32,259 nt of DNA, taken from Prevotellaceae bacterium UBA4372. Lineage in GTDB: Bacteria; Bacteroidota; Bacteroidia; Bacteroidales; Bacteroidaceae. Every line of letters starts with the position of its first letter. Position 1 is the first letter of the stretch. The notes beneath the pieces are model-generated. The model was not told the DNA's origin, made no database searches, and was given only the letters and a program-made list of their open reading frames with translations. The stretch lies in NCBI GenBank assembly GCA_002391275.1, contig DGSC01000053.1, positions 1 through 32,259 on the forward strand. The letters are read 5' to 3'. Shown here in pieces: positions 1 through 6,500 of the stretch. Position numbers and translations under genes: made by a program.

Positions 1-57
1 CAACTTTCTTATCCCGAACTGACGTTGATTATGGAACTATTTAGCGGACAACAATGA
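1..57 (+). CDS. C-terminal end of a gene cut by the window edge
   Basis: Reading from base 1 gives 18 sense codons (ending ELFSGQQ) and then TGA, with TAA as the next codon. The reading frame stops six bases before a strong hairpin that can end transcription from both sides, which is what the tail of a real gene would look like. The piece is too short to name a family. It would be convergent with the sulfatase on the other strand. It could also be chance, since a run of 18 open codons is not rare. Confidence 0.45.
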   Translation, partial: QLSYPELTLIMELFSGQQ

Positions 58-62
58 TAAAT

Positions 63-109
63 AAAACGAATGAGCTGTGTCAAAGTCTTTGATACAGCTC
101 ATTCGTTTT
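63..109. terminator. Bidirectional hairpin terminator between convergent genes
   Basis: A 19-bp stem (63-81 with 91-109, one G-T type mismatch) closes a 9-base loop. The stem starts with AAAACGAA and ends with TTCGTTTT, so a U-rich tract leaves the stem in both directions. It lies between the gene ending at 57 and the sulfatase ending at 141, so it can serve both. Confidence 0.85.
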
Positions 110-140
110 GTCTAAAATTTATTATAGTAATTTCTCCTTT

Positions 141-1649
141 TCATCTTCCGGTTGCCTCCTGGAATTGCCGTTTCAGTTTGCGGAGAAGATGAGGGTGGCT
201 GGCGGTGATGTCGGTGGCTTGTGTTGGGTCGGCCTGGAGGTCGTAGAGTGTCCAGTCGTCAACATTGCCAAGTTCGTTGTCCGTGATGTTGCGTTTGGCA
301 CCTTTATAGGGTGGAATGAGTGCATATTGTCGGTAGCGAAAGGCCAGTCGACCAGCAGCTTCCACAACCATACTCTCGCGTCCGCGCTGCCGTTTGCCAA
401 GGAACGTGGAGAGCATCTCGCGTGAGTCTAACGTGTCGGGTACCTGTTGCCCGATGAGTTTGCCTAAGGATGCGACAAGATCCTGCTGTGATACCAGTTT
501 GTGGCTTTCTACAGGCTTGATATGTCCTTGCCAATAGACGAAGAATGGTACCCGTGTGCCTGCATCGTATAGGCTGTATTTTCCGCCTCGCAGACCGCCT
601 CGTGGGTCGTGTTGCAAAGCTGATTCGCGAGCACCATCTACATAGCCGTCGTCGAGGACGGGACCGTTGTCGCTGGAGAAGATGATGAGTGTGTTCTCCA
701 GCAATCCTTTCTCTTCTAACTTCTGCATGAGCTGACCTACGCACCAGTCGGCTTCTGCAATGACATCGCCCCGAGGTCCTAAGCCTGTTCGTCCTGCAAA
801 GCGTGAGTCGGGGATGCGGGGAACATGCGGTTCATGAAGGCCATAGTAAAGGAAGAATGGTTGGTTTGTTGCTACTGAAGTGCGCTCGTCGATGTATTTA
901 AACACCTTGTCCAGAAGATATTGTGCCATCTCATTGTCCCTCCAGCGAGCAGCCTGTCCTCCTTTCATAAAGCCGATTCGGGGTATACCATTGATGATGC
1001 TGTTGTTGTGACCATGGCTCCATTTCAGTTTCACTAATTCAGGATGGCTGAGTGCTGTAGGTTCGCCTTCGAAATTGTCCTTATAGCTGACCTCTATTGG
1101 GTCGTTGGGATCTAAACCTTCTACCAGCCCGTTCTCAACATAGACCGTAGGAACACGGTCTACAGTGGCGGCGATGAGGCATGTGTAGTCGAAACCGATG
1201 GCATTTGCCGACGGCGAAATTCGTTCATTCCAGTTGATTTTGCCTTGTCCCATGCCGAGGTGCCACTTGCCTATGGCCGCCGTGTGGTAGCCAGCTTGCT
1301 GGAACATCTTTGGCATCGTGAACTGGTCCGGAGAGATGAGCAGTGGGGCATCACCCGGAAGTATGTGAACGCCTTTTCGTTTCCAAGGGTACATGCCTGT
1401 GAACAATCCGTAGCGCGATGGGGTAGAGGTGGCAGATGTTGCATGACCGTCTGTAAAGCATACACCGCCACGAGCCAGGCGATCGATATTGGGTGTCTTG
1501 ATGCTTGTCTGACCATAAGCGCTTACATCGCCATAACCTAAGTCGTCGGCGATGATCAGTATCACGTTTGGGTGTTGCTCTGCTGCAGCAAACGTAGGCA
1601 GAGATGCCAAGGTGGCAACCGGCAGTAGGATTTGTCTCATTGTTGTCAT
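141..1649 (-). CDS. Secreted sulfatase, S1 family, Ser-type
   Basis: A sulfatase of the alkaline-phosphatase-like fold that would remove sulfate esters, probably from host or plant glycans in the periplasm. The N-terminus has a signal peptide (hydrophobic run ending TFAAA, then EQHPNVI). The metal-binding pair is D35-D36 in IIADDLGYG. The maturation motif is S75-T-P-S-R79, so the formylglycine would come from serine and an anaerobic sulfatase-maturating enzyme would be needed. A second metal site is seen in SSDNGP near the middle. Length (502 residues) is normal for the family. Start: ATG at 1649 is the longest frame; a second ATG at 1640 gives a cleaner signal peptide (MRQILLPV) and may be the true start. 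It is a single gene facing a large non-coding stretch. The substrate cannot be read from sequence. Confidence 0.9.
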   Translation of the reverse strand: MTTMRQILLPVATLASLPTFAAAEQHPNVILIIADDLGYGDVSAYGQTSIKTPNIDRLARGGVCFTDGHATSATSTPSRYGLFTGMYPWKRKGVHILPGDAPLLISPDQFTMPKMFQQAGYHTAAIGKWHLGMGQGKINWNERISPSANAIGFDYTCLIAATVDRVPTVYVENGLVEGLDPNDPIEVSYKDNFEGEPTALSHPELVKLKWSHGHNNSIINGIPRIGFMKGGQAARWRDNEMAQYLLDKVFKYIDERTSVATNQPFFLYYGLHEPHVPRIPDSRFAGRTGLGPRGDVIAEADWCVGQLMQKLEEKGLLENTLIIFSSDNGPVLDDGYVDGARESALQHDPRGGLRGGKYSLYDAGTRVPFFVYWQGHIKPVESHKLVSQQDLVASLGKLIGQQVPDTLDSREMLSTFLGKRQRGRESMVVEAAGRLAFRYRQYALIPPYKGAKRNITDNELGNVDDWTLYDLQADPTQATDITASHPHLLRKLKRQFQEATGR

Positions 1650-1790
1650 GCTTATTTCACGCTTATGTTATTTTCAATGATTTCGTCTTTGTCGTGTATC
1701 CGCGACCCTTCTTTCATTGGCCGAAGTTAGTGCGGATTGTTCTCGACAAGTTGGTGCTGGTTTGGTTCGTGGTTAGTTGTTACTCGTCAG

Positions 1791-1798
1791 CAAAGATA
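1791..1798 (-). promoter_or_regulatory. Possible -7 box for the sulfatase
   Basis: Read on the minus strand this is TATCTTTG, an exact TAnnTTTG -7 box of the Bacteroidota type, about 140 bases before the sulfatase start. I do not see a good -33 TTTG at the expected 19-base spacing, so the call is weak. Confidence 0.35.
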
Positions 1799-2248
1799 GT
1801 AATATTAATTAAAAGCGATGTCGAGATTGGCGAATAATCAGGAAACTCATAAAAAGTTTACCAAAATTGTCTGTTTGACCATGAAACTACTTTTTCTCAC
1901 ATGATAGCATGAGGATAGGGTAGGGAAGTGTTGTGTTTTATAAGAATTATATTTTATTTAACATATTTGAACACTCTGCTTCTAAATGCCCACAATAATC
2001 ATACAAGATTTTTTTGCGGCAAGGCTCTATAAAACAACACATTGAAGCGTTTTCTTAGCCTCTGAGAATCGTTCAAAAATCTTTATCCGCCCAGTTGATT
2101 GTGTTTTTTTGATTCTCGAAGCGAAAATAATCCATGTTTTTTTAAAGGTTGAACGTTGGAGGTGTCGTACGCTTCATACTTCATGACGACTGACATCAAT
2201 CGATTTGTAGGAACTGGTATCATAGCCAAGATTTACTTTTAATAGAAA
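1799..2248. other. Long AT-rich non-coding stretch with inverted repeats
   Basis: No convincing reading frame on either strand. Two partial dyads are visible: GTGTTGTGTTTTATA at 1928-1942 against TATAAAACAACAC at 2028-2040 (one or two unpaired bases), and GAGAATC at 2064-2070 against GATTCTC at 2111-2117. T-runs follow some arms. It could hide a small RNA or the remains of a lost gene; nothing decides between these. Confidence 0.4.
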
Positions 2249-2314
2249 AATCCCTCACTTTTCCCTTGCCATTGACCTTTTGATAAGTTTATGGTTTGAG
2301 AAAGGTGAGGGATT
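2249..2314 (-). terminator. Terminator of the mnmG-deoC cluster
   Basis: Arms of 15 bases (2249-2263 and 2300-2314, one wobble pair) enclose a 36-base loop. On the minus strand the stem is followed by TTTTTCTATT. It lies 37 bases past the deoC stop, where the long minus-strand cluster should end. The long loop is unusual for an intrinsic terminator, but the stem is strong. Confidence 0.7.
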
Positions 2315-2350
2315 GAATCCTTAAATGATCTTTCTATAGTTGTACTTGCT

Positions 2351-3238
2351 TCAGAAGAACTTTGTCTCTTCGCCCACGACTTCGGAGAGAAGGAGGTTGG
2401 CAAGACGTGAGGTTCCGAGACGCAGCCATTGGTTGGTCAGCCATTTTTCGCCGAGCACTTCCTTGACGATGGTGTAGTAGACGAGGGCGTCGTGAACGGT
2501 GTTCAATCCGCCGGCAGGCTTGAAGCCAATCTGTATTCCTGTCTTCTCATAGTACTCCTTGATGGCCTGACACATGACGTAAGCAGCCTCGGGGGTGGCT
2601 GCGGGCTTCTCCTTGCCCGTAGATGTCTTGATATAGTCGGCGCCGGCGTACATGGCCAGGATGCTTGCGCGCTTGATGTCGGCAGGGGAGGGGAGGAGTC
2701 CTGTTTCGAGGATTACCTTCATCTTCTTGTCGCCGCAGACGCACTTCAGTTCCTGAATCTCGTCGCAGACGCTCTCGTAGTCGCCGCTCAAGTACTTGCC
2801 TACGCTCATGACGATATCGATCTCAGTAGCACCGTCTTTAAGGGCTAAAGCTGTTTCTGCTACTTTAACCTCTAAAACGGCCTGTGAGCTTGGGAAACTA
2901 CCGCTGACGCACGCTACCTCGACGCCTTCCACTTCGAGGCTCTGAGAGACAATCTGGGCGAAACAGGGGTATACACAGATGGTTGCTACGTGTGGCAGAT
3001 CGGGATAGGCCTCCTCGAACTTGTTAACCTTCTCCGTGAAAGCCAGCACGCTCTCTTCGGAGTCGGTGGTCTTAAGGGTTGTTAGTTCAACGCTGCCCAT
3101 GAGGAATTTCTTCACTTCGACGGTGTCGTTCTCGGGTACTTTTTCATCTATAATTTTCTTTACCGCAGCGGCCACTTCGGCTTCGCTGACGTTCAGGTTG
3201 TACTTAGACAACGCTTGTTCGTACTTGTTTTGTTCCAT
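2351..3238 (-). CDS. deoC: Deoxyribose-phosphate aldolase
   Basis: Cytosolic class I aldolase that splits 2-deoxyribose 5-phosphate into glyceraldehyde 3-phosphate and acetaldehyde, the last step in using deoxynucleosides. The Schiff-base lysine is K204 in DYIKTSTGK. The second active-site lysine is K240 in GFKPAGG, and the proton-relay aspartate is D141 in EIDIVMSVG. At 295 residues it is longer than the 220-260 of many homologues; the extra length is an N-terminal helical stretch of about 70 residues. It is the last gene of the minus-strand cluster, starting four bases after the stop of the small membrane gene, so it is almost surely co-transcribed. Confidence 0.95.
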   Translation of the reverse strand: MEQNKYEQALSKYNLNVSEAEVAAAVKKIIDEKVPENDTVEVKKFLMGSVELTTLKTTDSEESVLAFTEKVNKFEEAYPDLPHVATICVYPCFAQIVSQSLEVEGVEVACVSGSFPSSQAVLEVKVAETALALKDGATEIDIVMSVGKYLSGDYESVCDEIQELKCVCGDKKMKVILETGLLPSPADIKRASILAMYAGADYIKTSTGKEKPAATPEAAYVMCQAIKEYYEKTGIQIGFKPAGGLNTVHDALVYYTIVKEVLGEKWLTNQWLRLGTSRLANLLLSEVVGEETKFF

Positions 3239-3242
3239 AGTT

Positions 3243-3506
3243 TTATCTTTTATTGGTGATTAGTAAATAGATGATGCATACTACTGAAAGAAATGCGTAA
3301 GGCAAGAGGTCATTACTTGTCCAATTCTCCTGTTTTAGTTGCTTATAGATTAAATATGGTATGACGAGAGTGATGCTAAGAATCCATAATATGACGCTGG
3401 TCTCCTGTTGAGCAAACAGCATTTTGGCAATTAAGCTAAATGCGGCAATTAGAGCGCCAATAATGTGCAGGGTATAGAATATCTCGCGTATATTGCTTTT
3501 CTTCAT
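3243..3506 (-). CDS. Small three-helix membrane protein, unknown function
   Basis: An 87-residue protein with three hydrophobic segments, at roughly residues 8-30, 36-54 and 68-84, joined by short polar links. The N-terminus is basic (MKKSNIRE) and the C-terminus ends in NKR. I do not recognise a family. It sits tightly between dtd (17 bases) and deoC (4 bases), so it is translated as part of the cluster. The spacing and good start support a real gene. Nothing in it suggests a role; position alone does not tie it to deoxynucleoside or tRNA metabolism. Confidence 0.75.
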   Translation of the reverse strand: MKKSNIREIFYTLHIIGALIAAFSLIAKMLFAQQETSVILWILSITLVIPYLIYKQLKQENWTSNDLLPYAFLSVVCIIYLLITNKR

Positions 3507-3523
3507 CTTTTGGTTCTTATGGT

Positions 3524-4000
3524 TTACTCTTTGTTTTTGGTGTCCATAATGATTGTGACAGGCCCGTCGTTGCAGAGTTTTACCTTCATGTCAGCTCCAA
3601 ATTCGCCATGACCTACAGGTCTTCCTATCGCTTCTGACAGCTTCTGGATGAAGGCCTCGTAGAGGGGAACGCTGATCTCGTGCGGTGCGGCCCTTAGCCA
3701 AGAGGGACGATTCCCTTTTTTGTAAGAGGCAAAGAGGGTGAACTGGCTGACAACGATGACGTTACCATCGGCGCCTTCATGTTCGCCTGCAATGTCCACG
3801 ATGCTACGGTTCATGACGCCTTCAGCATCGTCGAACACCCGTAGCGCCGATACTTTGCGCACTAACCAGTCAACATCTTCCTGTGTATCAGACGATTCAA
3901 TGCCTAATAGTATGACGTAGCCGAGTCCCTCGAATGCTGCGTTTACGTGGCCGTTGATGGTTACACTGGCGCCTTTAGCCCTTTGTATTACTATTCTCAT
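3524..4000 (-). CDS. dtd: D-aminoacyl-tRNA deacylase
   Basis: Homodimeric proofreading enzyme that hydrolyses D-amino acids (and misloaded glycine) from tRNA. The family signatures are present: MRIVIQRAKGASV at the start, the SQFTLFA motif in the middle, and NDGPVTI near the C-terminus, which holds the Gly-cisPro pair that enters the partner's active site. The 158-residue length is slightly above the usual 145-150 because of a few extra residues at the end. It starts 10 bases after the uvrC stop, so the two are translated from one message. Confidence 0.95.
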   Translation of the reverse strand: MRIVIQRAKGASVTINGHVNAAFEGLGYVILLGIESSDTQEDVDWLVRKVSALRVFDDAEGVMNRSIVDIAGEHEGADGNVIVVSQFTLFASYKKGNRPSWLRAAPHEISVPLYEAFIQKLSEAIGRPVGHGEFGADMKVKLCNDGPVTIIMDTKNKE

Positions 4001-4010
4001 TTAGTTGTTT

Positions 4011-5873
4011 TTATTCATTTAGTACATTGTTGTTCACTGAAGAGCTGCTTCCTTGAGAGAAATAGTTCTTTATCGCCTTGGCTTTTGCCTCACCTATCAC
4101 TTTTGATAGCTCTTCTTCGCTGGCCTCTTTGATTCGCTTGACGCTCTTGAAGGCCTTCAGTAAGGCTTCTTTTGTCTTTGGCCCCACGCCCGGTATGGTG
4201 TCCAATTCCGAGCGTAATTGGCTTTTGCTACGTTTGTCGCGATGGAATGTTATGGCGAATCTATGTACCTCGTCTTGTATCTGTGTGAGGAGGCGAAATA
4301 GCGCGCTTTCTTGCTTTAGGGCAATTGTCATAGGTGGGTTGCCATAGAGTAGCTCGTGGGTTCTGTGGCGGTCGTCTTTGGCTAATCCTGCTATAGGTAT
4401 TTGAAGTCCTAATTCACCTTCAACGACGGCGCGCACGACACTCATTTGTCCGGCTCCGCCATCCGTAATGATAAGGTCGGGTAGGGTAGTGCCTTCTTCT
4501 ATCATTCGACTGTAGCGACGGCGAACGACCTCCTGCATCGAGGCATAATCATCCGGTCCAACGACCGTTTTGATGTTGTATTTTCGGTAGTCTGCCTTGC
4601 TCGGTTTACACTTTTTGAATACAACACACCCTGCCACAGCGTCACTGCCCGATATGTTTGAGTTGTCGAAACATTCAATCTGATAGGGTAGTGTTGGCAG
4701 CTTTAGGTGATCCTGTATTTCTTTCATTAGACGAACAGCCTTCTGCTCTGGGTTCAATTTGTCCTGTTGCTTCAATCGGTCGACTTTATATTGCTTTACG
4801 TTTAATTCCGAAAGTGATAGCAACTGACGTTTATCTCCCCTTTGAGGAATCGTTATTTCAATGCTTTCAAGTGGTAGTTCCACGTGGAACGGTAGCACGA
4901 TTTCTTTTGCTGTAGATCCCCATTTGTCTCGCATATCCATTATGCCACGTACAAGCAATTCTTCTTTCGATTCATCGAGCTTCTTCTTGTATTCAAACGT
5001 GAAGGCTTGGTTGATGGCCCCTTCTACGACGTGTAGGTAGTTGATGTAGGCTATTTGTTCATCGTTGTCGATGGAGAAGACATCAATGTTGTGGCCTGTT
5101 GATGTGATGATCTGGCTCTTTTCTTGATGCGCTGTGATGAGTTCGTACCTTCGTTTGACTATCTGTGCCTCCTCAAACTTCATTTCAGCTGCAAGCTCTT
5201 GCATCTGTGTCAGCATCTCTTTACGTAATGTTGCCGTGTCGCCCTTGAGGATTCGTATGGCCGTATCTATGTATTGCATATATTCCTCATGACTCTGGTT
5301 TCCTACACATGGCCCTAAGCAGTTCTTCATGTGGTACTCCAGACACAGCTTGTATTTGCCTGTTTCTACACCTTCCTTCGTCATAGGTTGATGACAACGG
5401 CGAATAGGGTAGAGGTTCTTGAATAGTTCCAACAGGCCGTTGATGGTTGGGATATGACTATAGGGCCCGAAGTACATAGCTCCTTTACGGTCGATGTGCC
5501 GGGTCTTGAAGATTCGTGGTAGATACTCCTTGGTAACGGCAATGCTGGGGTAGCTCTTCCCGTCTTTTAACAATACATTGTATCGTGGCTGAAACTGCTT
5601 GATCAGTTGATTCTCGAGCAGCAGCGCTTCGGCTTCAGATTTGACGACAGTATAGGTAATGTTGTGGATCTTGCTTACAAGTACCTTTGTTTTGTAACGG
5701 TCTACCTCCGTGTGAAAGTATGTCGAGCAGCGTGCTTTTAGGTTCTTTGCTTTGCCCACATAGATAATAGTACCATGTTCATCATAGTACTGGTAGCTGC
5801 CAGGCTTCTCGGGCATATTGAGCACGATAGTCTTCAGCCTTTCAATGCGTTGTAGGTTCTCTTCTTTGGTCAT
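4011..5873 (-). CDS. uvrC: Excinuclease ABC subunit C
   Basis: Nuclease of nucleotide excision repair that cuts on both sides of a lesion after UvrA and UvrB load. Domains in order: GIY-YIG nuclease at about 20-100 (GSYQYY, then IIYVGKAKNLKAR); a four-cysteine cluster C160, C177, C185 and C189 as in iron-sulfur UvrC proteins; UVR motif for UvrB binding at about 213-248; RNase-H-like nuclease with D403 (ECFDNSN), D471 (ITDGG) and the RHRTHEL histidine; and a helix-hairpin-helix pair at about 560-600 (IPGVGPKTKEALL). Length is normal at 620. One parS-like palindrome lies within the gene (codons 329-333, FHVEL), and a second sits directly before the ATG. Confidence 0.97.
   Translation of the reverse strand: MTKEENLQRIERLKTIVLNMPEKPGSYQYYDEHGTIIYVGKAKNLKARCSTYFHTEVDRYKTKVLVSKIHNITYTVVKSEAEALLLENQLIKQFQPRYNVLLKDGKSYPSIAVTKEYLPRIFKTRHIDRKGAMYFGPYSHIPTINGLLELFKNLYPIRRCHQPMTKEGVETGKYKLCLEYHMKNCLGPCVGNQSHEEYMQYIDTAIRILKGDTATLRKEMLTQMQELAAEMKFEEAQIVKRRYELITAHQEKSQIITSTGHNIDVFSIDNDEQIAYINYLHVVEGAINQAFTFEYKKKLDESKEELLVRGIMDMRDKWGSTAKEIVLPFHVELPLESIEITIPQRGDKRQLLSLSELNVKQYKVDRLKQQDKLNPEQKAVRLMKEIQDHLKLPTLPYQIECFDNSNISGSDAVAGCVVFKKCKPSKADYRKYNIKTVVGPDDYASMQEVVRRRYSRMIEEGTTLPDLIITDGGAGQMSVVRAVVEGELGLQIPIAGLAKDDRHRTHELLYGNPPMTIALKQESALFRLLTQIQDEVHRFAITFHRDKRSKSQLRSELDTIPGVGPKTKEALLKAFKSVKRIKEASEEELSKVIGEAKAKAIKNYFSQGSSSSVNNNVLNE
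4877..4890. promoter_or_regulatory. parS-like ParB site inside uvrC
   Basis: GTTCCACGTGGAAC, a perfect 14-base palindrome. It closely resembles the conserved chromosomal parS consensus TGTTNCACGTGAAACA. The same 14 bases occur again at 5875-5888 and nowhere else I could find in the window. Two exact copies of a 14-base palindrome 1 kb apart are unlikely by chance. Confidence 0.7.
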
Positions 5874-5874
5874 T

Positions 5875-5888
5875 GTTCCACGTGGAAC
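5875..5888. promoter_or_regulatory. parS-like ParB site at the uvrC start
   Basis: Second exact copy of GTTCCACGTGGAAC. It ends one base before the uvrC ATG (5871-5873), so it fills the ribosome-binding position. A bound ParB here could also affect the passage of transcription from apt into uvrC. That effect is inference. Confidence 0.7.
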
Positions 5889-5895
5889 GGCTTTA

Positions 5896-6423
5896 TTAAA
5901 TGGTGACGAGTGTAGTCAGATCGATGCCTTTGAATAGGTCGCGGCCATGCAGTCCTTCGTCTGTAATCTCGATGATGAAATTGATGTAAACTTTCTTTGG
6001 TTTGAAATGTTGCACAAGCTTGTAAGTAGCAAGGGCAGTGCCACCTGTAGCGAGCAGGTCGTCGTGGATGAGCACGACGTCATTCTCGTTGATAGCATCG
6101 ACATGCATCTCCACGGTGTCGACACCATATTCCTTAGTGAAGGATTCTTTGATGACTGTGGCGGGCAGTTTGCCTGGCTTGCGAGCCAGTACGACACCAG
6201 CTCCGAGGGGCACGGCTACAGCTGAAGCCATAACGAAACCACGGCTTTCGACACCCACGACCTTGGTAATGCCTTTGTCCTTGTACAGCTCGTACAGTTC
6301 GTCTGTCATGGCTTTCATGCATTCGGCATTCTTGTAGAGTGTAGTGACATCGCGAAAGTTAATTCCTTTTTTCGGAAAGTCGGGGATACAACGGAGGTTG
6401 TCGAGAATAAGTTTTTTGTCCAT
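5896..6423 (-). CDS. apt: Adenine phosphoribosyltransferase
   Basis: Salvage enzyme that joins adenine to PRPP to make AMP in the cytosol. The PRPP-binding loop VVLIHDDLLATGGTA spans residues 116-130. The VGVESRGF segment (about 56-63) and the N-terminal IPDFPKKGINFRDVT are typical of the family. Length, 175 residues, is standard. It lies between mnmG (77 bases upstream) and uvrC (22 bases downstream) on the minus strand. The 77-base gap before it has no clear -7 box, so it is probably carried on the mnmG message. Confidence 0.96.
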   Translation of the reverse strand: MDKKLILDNLRCIPDFPKKGINFRDVTTLYKNAECMKAMTDELYELYKDKGITKVVGVESRGFVMASAVAVPLGAGVVLARKPGKLPATVIKESFTKEYGVDTVEMHVDAINENDVVLIHDDLLATGGTALATYKLVQHFKPKKVYINFIIEITDEGLHGRDLFKGIDLTTLVTI

Positions 6424-6500
6424 GTTGTTTATTTGATTGTTTAATTAGATGCTTACTTATATTGATGTTTATAGGCAGAAAATGCCACGCATAAATTGTC

